From: Spirochaeta sp. UBA5339
GTDB lineage: Bacteria; Spirochaetota; Spirochaetia; DSM-2461
Direction: 5' to 3'
NCBI GenBank assembly: GCA_002408085.1
Contig: DHQL01000009.1
Span: forward strand, 310,001-374,000
DNA length: 64,000 bases
Shown here: positions 25,862 to 34,429 of the stretch, piece after piece
How the letters are laid out: each line of letters begins with the position of its first letter
Numbering within the stretch: position 1 is the first letter of the stretch
Made by a program: the position numbers and the translations under genes
The notes under the pieces: model-generated
What the model saw: the letters and a program-made list of their open reading frames with translations, nothing else
The model's database searches: none
What the model was told of the DNA's origin: nothing

Positions 25862-27466
25862 TTAATACCTATAGTTCAGTGTCAGATCTGTTCTGAATCC
25901 GTAGTAGTTGTTGTCTTTGATCAGGTTCACATTGAAATTCTGTACATAGGCCAGCTCTCCGCCGATGGAGAAGCCGTCACCCAGAAAGTAGAATCCCCTG
26001 ACACCGATATTCAGATCGACTGGAAGGTTGTTCTGAGTATATTTATCCCAGTTCCCAGGTGAATAAATTTCAGTATCATCAAGGCTGTGCCGTGTAATAA
26101 AGCAACCAACAAGGCCGAAAGGGGCATAATAGTCTACTCCTAAGTGCTGATAGGCTCCTCCTGTCCCCATTCCTGCGCCGAGAGTTTGTCCTCCATGTGC
26201 ATAACCCAGATTCGTTCTGGAGTGGCGGTAAAATCCGGCACCCCAGCCGAGGCCGTTTATATAGTAATCCTGGCTCCATTTCACAGTGGCATGTTCGGCA
26301 CGGATCATATAAAAGTTGCCTCTATGTTTCTTGTCTTCTATGATCTGTTTGACACCCAGAACATATCCGGCTGCATGACCCGGATCAAGAAAGTACTGAA
26401 TACCGTTGGAGTAGTCTTCTTTTGCATACTCTCCGTAGAATTCAAATCCCACCTCGGGGAACATCCAGCTGAATGTTATTGAGGCTCTGGCGTCCTGGTT
26501 GCCCCAGGGAGTATCTTCATTGCTGCCATGGTTTTTGAAACCGGCAAGGCCGGGATCAATGGCTGCTACAAGCCAGTACCAACCGGAATCGTCAAAAGCG
26601 AACTGTGCCGTCTTATGGAATCCCAGAGTCAGTCCGGGAAGAAAGTTGGGGGCCCAGGAAGCACTGACTCCTGTAAGAAAGTCCTGGTAGGTATCTGCCT
26701 CCCCGCGTTCGTAATATTCTGAACTCTTTAAAATAGCCCACCACATCTTGAACTCGACAAAACCAATCTTAGTTTCAGACTTATCCATTCCAAGGTCGAT
26801 ATGTGGATAGCCCGCGGCATTGTTGCTCTGGATGATAGCATTGTCCACAGCGGGTCCGATCCAGAAGTTTTCGGTACCGGCACCTATACTCCAGTTTCCA
26901 AGGCGTCCACGGACCTGTGTCTGTCCCAGAGCGCTACTCCAGAATGCCTCATCTCCAAACCTTTGGGGAGTATCAATTCCAGGCTCAAAATAACCAAAGT
27001 CTGAACCGCTCCAGCCTGCTGCCTCTCTTAATTCAAAATCAAGGTTCTGTGAAAAGTTCAGTTCTGGGATAAATGAAGCTTCAAAGTGGGGGGAGAAGAA
27101 TGATATCCCCGTAGTGAGCTGCATATTGTAGCCCTTGCCCTGCCAGAGGCTTCCGTCATTCATGCCCTGCGGGCTGTTATGGTTATAGGACTGGTAGAGG
27201 GTTGTGTCTTCAAGGATCAGTTTGGAGTTGCCCTTCTCATATAGAGGGTTCTTTTCATTGAGCTTATTTTTCCATGGATGTACCAGGGAGTCATCGATCT
27301 CCCAGCGGTTTGTACTGTAGGCCTTGTAGTTCATGTATGGCCTTTCTACATCGCCTTTGAGGCTGAGGGCATCATAGTATTGGGAAAAGTATGAACCGAG
27401 CATTTCGTTGGCACCCAGGTTAATCAAAGCAATTGAAAAAAATATTAACGTAAGAACTCTTTTCAT
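25862..27466 (-). CDS. Wzi-like capsule assembly outer-membrane protein
   Basis: A 534-residue outer-membrane barrel with signal peptide MKRVLTLIFFSIALINLGA. The signature NFWIGPAVDNAIIQSNNAAGYPHIDLG matches the capsule assembly Wzi family, which holds polysaccharide at the outer membrane. Many aromatic, alternating strands follow, and it ends with RTDLTLNYRY, a barrel-type C-terminus. The frame is open from a GTG at 27478, but the ATG at 27466 with GGAG seven bases upstream gives the signal peptide a normal start. It lies between the flippase and two GT4 genes. This suggests the second glycan becomes a surface-attached polymer. Confidence 0.82.
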   Translation of the reverse strand: MKRVLTLIFFSIALINLGANEMLGSYFSQYYDALSLKGDVERPYMNYKAYSTNRWEIDDSLVHPWKNKLNEKNPLYEKGNSKLILEDTTLYQSYNHNSPQGMNDGSLWQGKGYNMQLTTGISFFSPHFEASFIPELNFSQNLDFELREAAGWSGSDFGYFEPGIDTPQRFGDEAFWSSALGQTQVRGRLGNWSIGAGTENFWIGPAVDNAIIQSNNAAGYPHIDLGMDKSETKIGFVEFKMWWAILKSSEYYERGEADTYQDFLTGVSASWAPNFLPGLTLGFHKTAQFAFDDSGWYWLVAAIDPGLAGFKNHGSNEDTPWGNQDARASITFSWMFPEVGFEFYGEYAKEDYSNGIQYFLDPGHAAGYVLGVKQIIEDKKHRGNFYMIRAEHATVKWSQDYYINGLGWGAGFYRHSRTNLGYAHGGQTLGAGMGTGGAYQHLGVDYYAPFGLVGCFITRHSLDDTEIYSPGNWDKYTQNNLPVDLNIGVRGFYFLGDGFSIGGELAYVQNFNVNLIKDNNYYGFRTDLTLNYRY

Positions 27467-27488
27467 TTTCGTCTCCACTGATACTAAA

Positions 27489-28901
27489 TCATATTTTTTT
27501 AATGATGAAATTAATATACTTGTCTTTTGAAATTATCAGGGCTGCCAGATAGATAAGCACACTGATTACAATACTGACTGTCAGTATCAAAAGACTGTAA
27601 TGGTCTTTGTAAGAATGATTTCTTATAAGATATACAGGAATGATTGTCAATGAAAGCATAATGTATTTAATGTGATGAGCTTTGAACAGAGTTACTTTAA
27701 ACTCCTTTTTTGCATAAATAATTGCAAAAAGTAGAGTTGAAGATTCAGCAATAAGAGTTGTAACTGCAGCTCCTGTATGCTTGTATTTCGGGATCAGAAT
27801 CAAATTCAAAATAATGTTAATCATCATTGACATAATGTTCATAAAAATCATGATCCTGTCTCTTTTATGAGGGAGCATAATCTGCCGTCTGACAACATTA
27901 ATCATTGCAATGACAGGGATTGTAAAGGATAGGATACATAACACGAGGGCTGTCTGCAGCATTTCGGGGTCAAAGAGTGCCAGTAGAATATCGTTTCTGT
28001 AAAGGATTATCCCAACTATAGCCGGGGGGAATATCATAAAGATAAAATCCATATTCATATTGATTATGGAAATTTGCTTTTTCTCAGAGTCCAGATTCTG
28101 AGAAATATTGGGGGAGAGAACATCGCTCATGGCGATGAAAATCTGTTGAAGAATTCTGGTTAAGCGAAAACTGACTGCATAGTATCCAACATAAATTGGA
28201 TTTAACAGGCTTCCCAAAAGTGCTTTATCTATGTTTCCATTGATAACACCCACAATTGAGAGGCTGAAAAGTGTGATACAGGGTTTTAGGTGCTTTTTTA
28301 TGCTTATGTATTTAAAACTGATTTTAGGGATAAGAAGTATAAAGCTGACAAAGTTGTTAAGAACGCTTGTAAGGGAAATAATAAGAGCATAGAGGATATA
28401 GTCCGACGGGCTCTTGATCAGCAGGAAGATAGCAGCCACATTCAGAACTTTTACTATCATTGTTCTCACAGCAATATATTTAAACTGCAGTGTCCCTATA
28501 TAATACCACTCTGTATTAAGATAGCTGCCAAGTATAAGAAATGAGAATACAGTATAAATCCCTTTATATTCTTCCCGGGAGAAAAAAACTATATAGATAA
28601 AAAATAAAACCAGGGCGGCTGTTGTCGAAAGGAACTGTATTATCCAAAGTTCCGAAGCTGTTTTATATCTTTCTTCACTGCTTTTCTGGGATGCAATAGT
28701 TCTTGACGCATGTTCCTTGATTCCCAGTCCGGCAATCAGGGTGAAAAAGGCGACTATTGAATTGGCATATGAGAATATTCCGTATCCGTCGCTGCCAATT
28801 CTGGCAATAACATAGGGGAGGGTGACTACTGGAATGGCAATATTGAGCAGTACTCTTGCCAGGTTAAAGAGGTAATCGGTGAAAATTTTCTTTCTGTTCA
28901 A
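27489..28901 (-). CDS. Wzx-type flippase, second copy
   Basis: A 470-residue membrane protein with about 14 hydrophobic helices. The opening LARVLLNIAIPVVTLPYVIARIGSDGYGIFSYANSIVAFF is the RfbX/Wzx pattern, and LNLILIPKYKHTGAAVTTLIAESSTLL the C-terminal one. It flips lipid-linked repeat units, here probably those bearing the diacetamido sugar acid made by the upstream enzymes. It differs from the flippase at 7483, so each glycan region has its own. A 146-bp gap with palindromes lies upstream and probably carries the promoter for this four-gene minus-strand run. Confidence 0.9.
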   Translation of the reverse strand: MNRKKIFTDYLFNLARVLLNIAIPVVTLPYVIARIGSDGYGIFSYANSIVAFFTLIAGLGIKEHASRTIASQKSSEERYKTASELWIIQFLSTTAALVLFFIYIVFFSREEYKGIYTVFSFLILGSYLNTEWYYIGTLQFKYIAVRTMIVKVLNVAAIFLLIKSPSDYILYALIISLTSVLNNFVSFILLIPKISFKYISIKKHLKPCITLFSLSIVGVINGNIDKALLGSLLNPIYVGYYAVSFRLTRILQQIFIAMSDVLSPNISQNLDSEKKQISIINMNMDFIFMIFPPAIVGIILYRNDILLALFDPEMLQTALVLCILSFTIPVIAMINVVRRQIMLPHKRDRIMIFMNIMSMMINIILNLILIPKYKHTGAAVTTLIAESSTLLFAIIYAKKEFKVTLFKAHHIKYIMLSLTIIPVYLIRNHSYKDHYSLLILTVSIVISVLIYLAALIISKDKYINFIIKKI

Positions 28902-28954
28902 CTTTATATCCGGTTATTGGCTAATCATTTTAAATAATCAATTTGTTGAACTAT

Positions 28955-29017
28955 AACACAATTCAAGTGTTGAATACAGTGATGATCATCCGAATGAGGT
29001 ATTCCAATTGTGATACC
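28955..29017 (-). promoter_or_regulatory. Palindromic elements before the flippase-wzi operon
   Basis: Two dyads lie in the 146-bp gap. At 28998-29017 the arms GGTAT and ATACC flank TC-CAATTG-TG, with a self-complementary centre. At 28955-28973 the arms AACAC and GTGTT flank a 7-bp spacer, and the 19-bp sequence differs at only two positions from the one at 32043-32061. They sit upstream of the flippase gene (minus strand) and just after wbpE-like. They could be operators or RNA hairpins. The sequence match between two glycan intergenic regions favours protein binding. Confidence 0.45.
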
Positions 29018-29047
29018 CCAGACGGACTTGATTGTAGGGTTATCTGT

Positions 29048-30172
29048 TTATCTTTTAAAGAAATCTATGATTGCATCAATCACATAATCCTGCTGTTCCG
29101 TATTCATCCCTCCCCACATGGGAAGGCTTAAGCAGTTGCCTGCGTTGAACTCAGCAGTCTTGAATGCTCCCTCTTTTAATCCCATATAAGAGTATGCTCC
29201 CTGGAGGTGGAGAGGAATGGGGTAGTGTATGCCTGAAGAAATCGAGTGATCGCTTAAATGCTGTTTCAATTCATCACGATTTTCACAGTGAATTACGTAT
29301 AAGTGATATACAGAATCACTGTTTTCATTCTCAACGGGTAACAACAGAGAATCAATTCTACTCAGTTTTTCAGTATAACGTTTGGCTAGATTTATACGGT
29401 TTTTAGTTTCTTTGTTCAGCATCCTGAGTTTTACTCTAAGGATTGCTGCCTGCAGAGCATCCAGGCGGAGATTGGAACCCTGGAAATCATGCTCATATTT
29501 CTGCCCCGGCATTCTGCCATGGTTTGCAAAGGCTCTTGCCTTCACGGCATACTCTTCAATATTTGTTACCAGGGCACCCGCATCACCAAAGGCCCCCAGG
29601 TTTTTGCCGGGATAGAAGGAAAATGTTGCAATATCACCCCATAAACCAGGACCTCTTCCGTTGATTTTCGCTCCATGAGCCTGAGCTGAGTCTTCGATTA
29701 TTTTGATATCATACTTGTCAGCCAGTTTTCTGATAGCCGGCATATCAGCCATTTGACCATACAGATGTACAGGGATGACTGCTTTAATCTTTTTTTCTGT
29801 ATCCTTTTCAAGTATCTTTTCAATTTCTAGCGGGTCAATTGTCCAGTGGTTCTTTATTACATCAACGAATTCAACTGAGGCTCCGACGAAGGTTACTGAT
29901 TCAGAGGTTGCAATAAAAGTGTTTGCAGGTACAAGAACTGTATCCCCAGGTCCTATCTCAAGAGCCTTCAGAGCGAGAACTAATGCATCTGTTCCATTTG
30001 AACACCCTACGCAAAAATCGGTATTACAGAATGCAGCAAATTCAGATTCAAAGCTATCAATCTCAGAACCGCCGATAAAATTGGTATTATCAATAATCCG
30101 TTTAATTGTTTCATTAATTTCATCTCTGATGGGACTAATCGAATCAGACAAGTTCATAAAAGGAACTTTCAT
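29048..30172 (-). CDS. DegT/DnrJ/EryC1/StrS aminotransferase, WbpE-like
   Basis: A 374-residue PLP-dependent sugar aminotransferase. VGCSNGTDALVLALKAL binds the cofactor phosphate, EDSAQAHGAK carries the Asp contacting the pyridine, and SFYPGKNLGAFGDAGA holds the lysine that forms the Schiff base. With the WbpB- and WbpD-like genes directly upstream it would aminate a 3-keto UDP-GlcNAc uronate to the 3-amino sugar, as WbpE does in Pseudomonas. The assignment of substrate rests on neighbours. It shares one base with the acetyltransferase gene. No dehydrogenase for the first step (WbpA) is in the window. Confidence 0.88.
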   Translation of the reverse strand: MKVPFMNLSDSISPIRDEINETIKRIIDNTNFIGGSEIDSFESEFAAFCNTDFCVGCSNGTDALVLALKALEIGPGDTVLVPANTFIATSESVTFVGASVEFVDVIKNHWTIDPLEIEKILEKDTEKKIKAVIPVHLYGQMADMPAIRKLADKYDIKIIEDSAQAHGAKINGRGPGLWGDIATFSFYPGKNLGAFGDAGALVTNIEEYAVKARAFANHGRMPGQKYEHDFQGSNLRLDALQAAILRVKLRMLNKETKNRINLAKRYTEKLSRIDSLLLPVENENSDSVYHLYVIHCENRDELKQHLSDHSISSGIHYPIPLHLQGAYSYMGLKEGAFKTAEFNAGNCLSLPMWGGMNTEQQDYVIDAIIDFFKR

Positions 30173-30786
30173 TAATTATACTCCTCGATAGAATCAATCG
30201 TAGAAATCGAAACACCGGGATTGCCGACAACTACAGATTTTGAATTAACATTTTTGGTTATAACACTGCCAGAACCAATCAAGGAATTTTCTCCTATGGT
30301 TATCCCGGGAAGGATTGTGCAGTTAGCTCCAATCTTGGCATTGCTCTTAACTTTAGCGCCTTCTAGAGTCTGCTTTACATTTTTGCCTTTAGGATACCTG
30401 GCATTTGTAAAGACAACATTGGGCCCGACCCAGGCACTTTCTTCCAGGATTGTAAATTCAGGGACAAACACCTGTGAGTGGATTCTGACACCGTCTTCAA
30501 TCGAAATGTGATGCTCAATGCATGATTGGGTGCCAATACTGACATTATTTCCAATAGTGTTGTCTTCCCGGATAACAACATGGTGGCCGGTCATGAAATT
30601 TTCCCCGATAATATTGCCGCTATAGATTACACAGTGACTTCTGATAACGGCTCCGTCACCAATTACAGTTCTGTCAGAGTCCTTGCCTTTTGAAGATTCT
30701 CCAATAATGCAGTAAGGGCCTATTTTAATATTGCTTCCCAACTCTACATTGGGATAGATAATCGCAGTGGGATGTATATCAGTCAT
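30172..30786 (-). CDS. Left-handed beta-helix N-acetyltransferase, WbpD-like
   Basis: About 204 residues, made of repeated hexapeptides [IV]-G-x-x-x-x, e.g. LGSNIKIGPYCIIGE and IGANCTILPGITIGENSLIGSGSVIT, the left-handed beta-helix fold. WbpD adds acetyl from acetyl-CoA to the 3-amino group of the UDP-sugar acid. The frame runs up to 30870, but that part lies inside the oxidoreductase gene. The ATG at 30786 (MTDIHPTAIIYPNVELGSN) overlaps that gene's end by eight bases and gives the family's usual start. The aminotransferase follows. Confidence 0.88.
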   Translation of the reverse strand: MTDIHPTAIIYPNVELGSNIKIGPYCIIGESSKGKDSDRTVIGDGAVIRSHCVIYSGNIIGENFMTGHHVVIREDNTIGNNVSIGTQSCIEHHISIEDGVRIHSQVFVPEFTILEESAWVGPNVVFTNARYPKGKNVKQTLEGAKVKSNAKIGANCTILPGITIGENSLIGSGSVITKNVNSKSVVVGNPGVSISTIDSIEEYN

Positions 30787-31852
30787 GCTGCTTTCTGCCA
30801 AGCCTGCTTCTTCTGGGTTGGAAATGAAGGAACACTTCTTTCCCGGTTTCCGCAGATTCGTAAATTGCATTAATCAATTCGATAGACTTTCTGCCTTCCA
30901 GTCCGTCAACTAACGCCTTTTTGTTGTTTTCGATGCAGTCTATAACATGCTCAAGATACCTCTGATGACCAAAACCGTATACATTAGGAGGCATTTCAGC
31001 ATATTCTTTTAGTACTTCGGAATTCTCTTCATCACTGCAGTCGGCAAAGTTCCATGTTTCCATTTTATTAACAGCGAAACCACCGATAACAACACTGCCT
31101 TTCTCACCTAATACGGATATTGAGCCTTCCAGATCTTTTGGTCTTGTTGCAGTCGTTGCTTCTACTATACCGAGGGCTTCATTCTTGAATTTAATAATTG
31201 CCACTCCCGTATCTTCAACTTCCGTATCTGTTAGAAATGTATTTGTTTTCGCCATAACAGAAACTGGCTCTCCCAGCATCCATTCCAGCAGGTCTATGTG
31301 GTGAGACGCCTGGTTAGTCAATGCACCGCCGTCAAGCTCCCATGTCCCTCTCCATGGATCCTGGTCATAATACTCCTGAGGACGGCACCAGCGTACACGA
31401 ACAGAGCCCAAGACAAGTTTACCGAAACGATTTTGTTCAACAGCCTCCCTCAGCTTCATAACAGGAAGGTTGTATCTGTTTTGCTTAACAACAAAAAGTC
31501 TAACACCATTTTCATCGCAGCATTTGATCATTTCATCGGCTTCATTCAGAAGTAGAGCCATGGGTTTTTCAACAACAATATGTTTTTTATACTTACTTAC
31601 AATATCGATTGTATGCTTGGAATGCAGACCGCTTGGAGTCAAAATATTGACGACATCAATGTTTTCACTTTTCAGCATATCATCATAGCTTGTGTAAAAA
31701 GGTACATTACCTGCATATGAGGACTGTTTTTCTGCTTTTTTTGAATCTAGGTCACATACTGATACCAGCTCGGCATCCTTTATTGATGAAATTGCATCAA
31801 TATGCTTCTTTGAGATCCTTCCACATCCGACGATGCCAAATCTTATACTCAT
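30779..31852 (-). CDS. Gfo/Idh/MocA-family oxidoreductase, WbpB-like
   Basis: A 357-residue NAD-dependent dehydrogenase. RFGIVGCGRISKKHIDAI is the Rossmann glycine loop, and VVEKPMAL carries the EKP motif. ALTNQASHHIDLLEWMLG matches the WbpB/WlbA signature with the catalytic His. WbpB oxidises C3 of UDP-GlcNAc uronate so that WbpE can aminate it. The frame reaches 31906, but ATG 31852 has AGGAG six bases upstream and starts at MSIRFGIVG, as relatives do. It is the first gene of the minus-strand B-D-E set. Confidence 0.88.
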   Translation of the reverse strand: MSIRFGIVGCGRISKKHIDAISSIKDAELVSVCDLDSKKAEKQSSYAGNVPFYTSYDDMLKSENIDVVNILTPSGLHSKHTIDIVSKYKKHIVVEKPMALLLNEADEMIKCCDENGVRLFVVKQNRYNLPVMKLREAVEQNRFGKLVLGSVRVRWCRPQEYYDQDPWRGTWELDGGALTNQASHHIDLLEWMLGEPVSVMAKTNTFLTDTEVEDTGVAIIKFKNEALGIVEATTATRPKDLEGSISVLGEKGSVVIGGFAVNKMETWNFADCSDEENSEVLKEYAEMPPNVYGFGHQRYLEHVIDCIENNKKALVDGLEGRKSIELINAIYESAETGKEVFLHFQPRRSRLGRKQHD

Positions 31853-32039
31853 TCTATGCTCCTGTTTGCTATGAATTATACTAATTGCTAGTTGATATTC
31901 TTTCAACTATCCCCGTGGTCGCTTATAGAGCCTAATAAGTTATACATCTTTCTAAAGGCTTTGTAATGATTGAGTCCCGAAGGGTTTGTCCTTTTTATAT
32001 AGATCATTTTTCAGTTATGATAATCCATTATTATAATGT

Positions 32040-32062
32040 GTCAACACAATTGAAGTATTGAC
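32040..32062. promoter_or_regulatory. Inverted repeat, candidate operator
   Basis: GTCAACAC (32040-32047) and GTATTGAC (32055-32062) form an 8-bp dyad with one mismatch and a 7-bp spacer. The 19 bases at 32043-32061 match those at 28955-28973 with two differences, and TTxAxGTxTTGA recurs, inverted, in the palindrome before the winged-helix regulator. It may be a binding site for that regulator; this is inferred from similarity only. Confidence 0.4.
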
Positions 32063-32092
32063 CCCAGAAATAGTCATGGGGAGATTTATCTT

Positions 32093-32123
32093 TGTAGATT
32101 AATCTGAACATCTACATTATAAT
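32093..32123 (+). promoter_or_regulatory. Inverted repeat TGTAGAT...ATCTACA next to a perfect -10 box
   Basis: TGTAGAT (32093-32099) and ATCTACA (32110-32116) are perfect complements with a 10-bp spacer. TATAAT lies at 32118-32123, and no good -35 is seen at the right distance, since the dyad occupies it. This fits an activator site or an operator upstream of the GT2 gene at 32180. The left arm is part of TGTAGATTAA, which also occurs twice upstream of the PAPS operon. Confidence 0.5.
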
Positions 32124-32179
32124 CTTGAGAAATAAAAAATGGATGATTATCAGGATAGAACTGATCTTCAAAAGGAAGA

Positions 32180-33118
32180 ATGATGCCGCTGATAACAGTT
32201 GCCACTGCAACATATAACTATGGATGTTATATACATAGAGTCTATGAGAGCCTGAAGGAACAGACTTTTAAAGATTTTGAATGGATTATTGTAGATGATG
32301 GTTCTGAAGATAACACTGAAGAGCTTGTACAATCCTGGATAGAAGAAAAACCCTTCTTTCCTATCCGCTATCATAAGTTCCCTGAGAACAGGGGTAAAAT
32401 GGCTGCAACAAATCAGGGTGCACGAATGGCGGAAGGTTACTGGTTTATGGATATCGGAGCAGATGATGCCCTCAAGCCTTACGCCCTTGAACACTTTATG
32501 AAGCAGTGGGATGCAATTGACCCGGCTCTTAAAGATGAAATCGGGGTTTTGATGACACACTGTGAAGATCAGCATGGTATTTTCGTCGGCAACCATTATC
32601 CTTCAGATCCTCTTATCTGTGACTACTACGAGAAACAGTTTGTATACCGTATCATGAGAGATCAGAGTCAGCTTTTTAAAACTCAGGTTATGCTTGAGTT
32701 CCCTTATTATGATAAGGTGGATAAGCATGTGATTCATTCAGCAACCTATTTCGATATTGCTGAAAAATATAAAGTTTACTGTTTTGAAGATATTTGCCTT
32801 GTCTATTACCGTGGAGAAAAGAACTCTCTGTCGTATAAAACCAAAAAGCTTCGTTTTATAAAGGGGCGCCAGTTTTATGCAGAAAGACGTATCAATAAAT
32901 ATATTCACCATATCCCGAAGAATGCTGTCAAGAAATATAAATATCTTTTTATATTGCAGACATTTGTGTCATATATAAGATATTCACATCATATGGGCCT
33001 GCGTTTTCATGAGATGTTTAAACGTATTGATCGAATATCTGACCGTCTGCTCTTCCTTTTTGTAGCTCCTACAGGATTTGCCGTATGTATTTCAGATAAA
33101 ATTAAGGGGAGAGTTTAA
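32180..33118 (+). CDS. Glycosyltransferase family 2
   Basis: A 312-residue GT2 enzyme. ITVATATYNYGCYIHRVYESLKEQTF opens the domain, WIIVDDGSEDNT follows, and FMDIGADDAL supplies the acidic metal-binding site. GKMAATNQGARMAEG is the usual helix after the first half. The C-terminal ~100 residues are basic and not conserved in type. The start has AAAGGAAG just upstream of two successive ATGs. It stands alone, divergent from the WbpB-D-E set and convergent with gmhB. It probably serves the heptose- or acetamido-sugar-containing glycan. Confidence 0.87.
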   Translation: MMPLITVATATYNYGCYIHRVYESLKEQTFKDFEWIIVDDGSEDNTEELVQSWIEEKPFFPIRYHKFPENRGKMAATNQGARMAEGYWFMDIGADDALKPYALEHFMKQWDAIDPALKDEIGVLMTHCEDQHGIFVGNHYPSDPLICDYYEKQFVYRIMRDQSQLFKTQVMLEFPYYDKVDKHVIHSATYFDIAEKYKVYCFEDICLVYYRGEKNSLSYKTKKLRFIKGRQFYAERRINKYIHHIPKNAVKKYKYLFILQTFVSYIRYSHHMGLRFHEMFKRIDRISDRLLFLFVAPTGFAVCISDKIKGRV

Positions 33119-33143
33119 TCGACTTTACCAAGTGTAAATATGC

Positions 33144-33175
33144 GAGGATCCTGAAGTGTAGGATACTCCTTTTTA
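33144..33175 (+). terminator. Probable rho-independent terminator after the GT2 gene
   Basis: GAGGATCC (33144-33151) pairs with GGATACTC (33161-33168), with one mismatch and a 9-base loop, followed by CTTTTTATA. It lies 26 bp after the GT2 stop and before the convergent gmhB stop. The stem is short, so the call is moderate. Confidence 0.5.
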
Positions 33176-33208
33176 TAATAAGTCTGTGCTTTTGATTTAT
33201 TTCGGTTT

Positions 33209-33688
33209 TTAATCCAATATAATCTTTGTCAGAAGCTGCAGTTCGCTTGTTAAAAGGGATACACCAACTCCTGCATTTTTGGATGCCTCAATATCAGATA
33301 TCTTGTCGCCGATCATCACGGACCCTTTCAGGTCAATGTCGTACTCATCCTTTGCTTTCAGGATCATGCCCGGTTCCGGTTTTCTGCATCTGCAGAGACC
33401 GGTGAAATCCGGATGGTGAGGGCAGTGATAGGTTTTTGAAATAGTGATTCCTTCGTTGTGAAACTGTTTTGTCATCCAGTTAGTGAGAATCTTCAAGTCG
33501 TCTTCGGTGTAGAAGCCTCGGGCGATACCGGCCTGGTTTGTGATAACAAAGATCAGGTAGTTTCTGTTCTGGAACCATCTGCACAGGTCGAAAATACCCT
33601 CTGTAAACTCAAAGTCTTCAATCCTGTAGACGTAGTTCTTTTCTATATTGATGATTCCGTCTCTATCGAGGAACAGTGCTTTATTCAT
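33209..33688 (-). CDS. gmhB: D-glycero-D-manno-heptose 1,7-bisphosphate 7-phosphatase
   Basis: A 159-residue HAD phosphatase. ALFLDRDGIIN gives the DxDG nucleophile motif, FVITNQAGIARGFY the second motif, and MIGDKISDIEASKNAG the acidic third. The zinc loop CPHHPDFTGLCRCRKPEPGM, with Cys-x-His and Cys-x-Cys, is the GmhB mark. It removes the 7-phosphate of heptose bisphosphate to give heptose 1-phosphate. It overlaps the stop of the guanylyltransferase gene by four bases. With hddC and hddA it forms a GDP-D-glycero-alpha-D-manno-heptose set. Confidence 0.92.
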   Translation of the reverse strand: MNKALFLDRDGIINIEKNYVYRIEDFEFTEGIFDLCRWFQNRNYLIFVITNQAGIARGFYTEDDLKILTNWMTKQFHNEGITISKTYHCPHHPDFTGLCRCRKPEPGMILKAKDEYDIDLKGSVMIGDKISDIEASKNAGVGVSLLTSELQLLTKIILD

Positions 33689-34368
33689 AACTCTCTGTTC
33701 GCTCTCTCAAAATCTTCGGGTATTCCGATGTCGATAAAGTAACCGTCAAAGACGACCCCGGCTGCTTTCAGGTCATCAAAATGATTTTGCATAAAGTCTT
33801 CGAAGGAGAACTTCTCGGGCATATCGAAGGAATTAAAGATATCTGAACGTGCCAGGTAGACACCTCCGTTGATCAATGAGTCATCCCCTGACTCTTTCTT
33901 TTCTATAAATGCAGTGACGGTATTCTCGGAATCGATCTCTACTGATCCATATCTGCTGTTCCGGCTGACAGGCTTAAGTGAAAGAACCAGCTTTGAATCG
34001 TTTTTTTTGAACTGTTTTTCCAGATCCTGGAGATCAATATCGAAAATCGTATCACCGTTGAGTACAAAGACGAATTCATCATCAATGACAGAAAGGGCTT
34101 TTCGGATAGCTCCTCCCGTGCCCAGGGGAGTGTCCTCTACGCTGTAAACAATGTCTATACCATTGTATTTGCTGCCGAAGTACTCCTCTATCAGCTCATA
34201 TTTGTATCCAACAGAAAGAACTGCTTTATCAATACTGTTTCTGCTGAGGTAGTCGAAAATATAAGTCAGAAACGGCTTGTCCTTAATGGGGGCCATCGGT
34301 TTCGGTACATCGGATACAACAGATCTCAGTCTGGTTCCAAAGCCTCCTGCGAGTACTATTGCTGTCAT
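33685..34368 (-). CDS. hddC: D-glycero-alpha-D-manno-heptose 1-phosphate guanylyltransferase
   Basis: A 227-residue nucleotidyltransferase. The pyrophosphorylase loop is LAGGFGTRLRSVVSDVPKPMAPI, followed by DTPLGTGGAIRKAL and VLNGDTIFDID. It transfers GMP from GTP to heptose 1-phosphate. HddC rather than RmlA/GlmU is favoured by the size and by hddA and gmhB on each side. The frame opens at 34455, but ATG 34368 (MTAIVLAGG), with AAAGGA upstream, is the proper start. The overlap with gmhB suggests coupled translation. Confidence 0.87.
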   Translation of the reverse strand: MTAIVLAGGFGTRLRSVVSDVPKPMAPIKDKPFLTYIFDYLSRNSIDKAVLSVGYKYELIEEYFGSKYNGIDIVYSVEDTPLGTGGAIRKALSVIDDEFVFVLNGDTIFDIDLQDLEKQFKKNDSKLVLSLKPVSRNSRYGSVEIDSENTVTAFIEKKESGDDSLINGGVYLARSDIFNSFDMPEKFSFEDFMQNHFDDLKAAGVVFDGYFIDIGIPEDFERANREL

Positions 34369-34429
34369 AGGTAATCCTTTATTAGTGGTTTTCGGAAGCT
34401 GTAATGCCTGTACAGCTGTTGGGTTGGCT

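Larger units (their letters stand above)
31853..32179. other. Divergent intergenic region between glycan operons
   Basis: No gene, tRNA or terminator is convincing in these 327 bp. The region is AT-rich and holds several short palindromes and a perfect -10 box, listed separately. It must contain the start signals for the minus-strand WbpB-D-E operon and the plus-strand GT2 gene. Confidence 0.5.

Noticed and set aside
30787..30870. Longer N-terminus for the WbpD-like acetyltransferase
   Set aside because: The extra residues lie within the coding end of the oxidoreductase gene and do not look like the hexapeptide fold; the ATG at 30786 is the sensible start.
31975..32005. Small CCC-GAA-GGG stem with T residues as terminator
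   Set aside because: The stem is only three base pairs and lies between two divergent genes, so no transcript is expected to end there.
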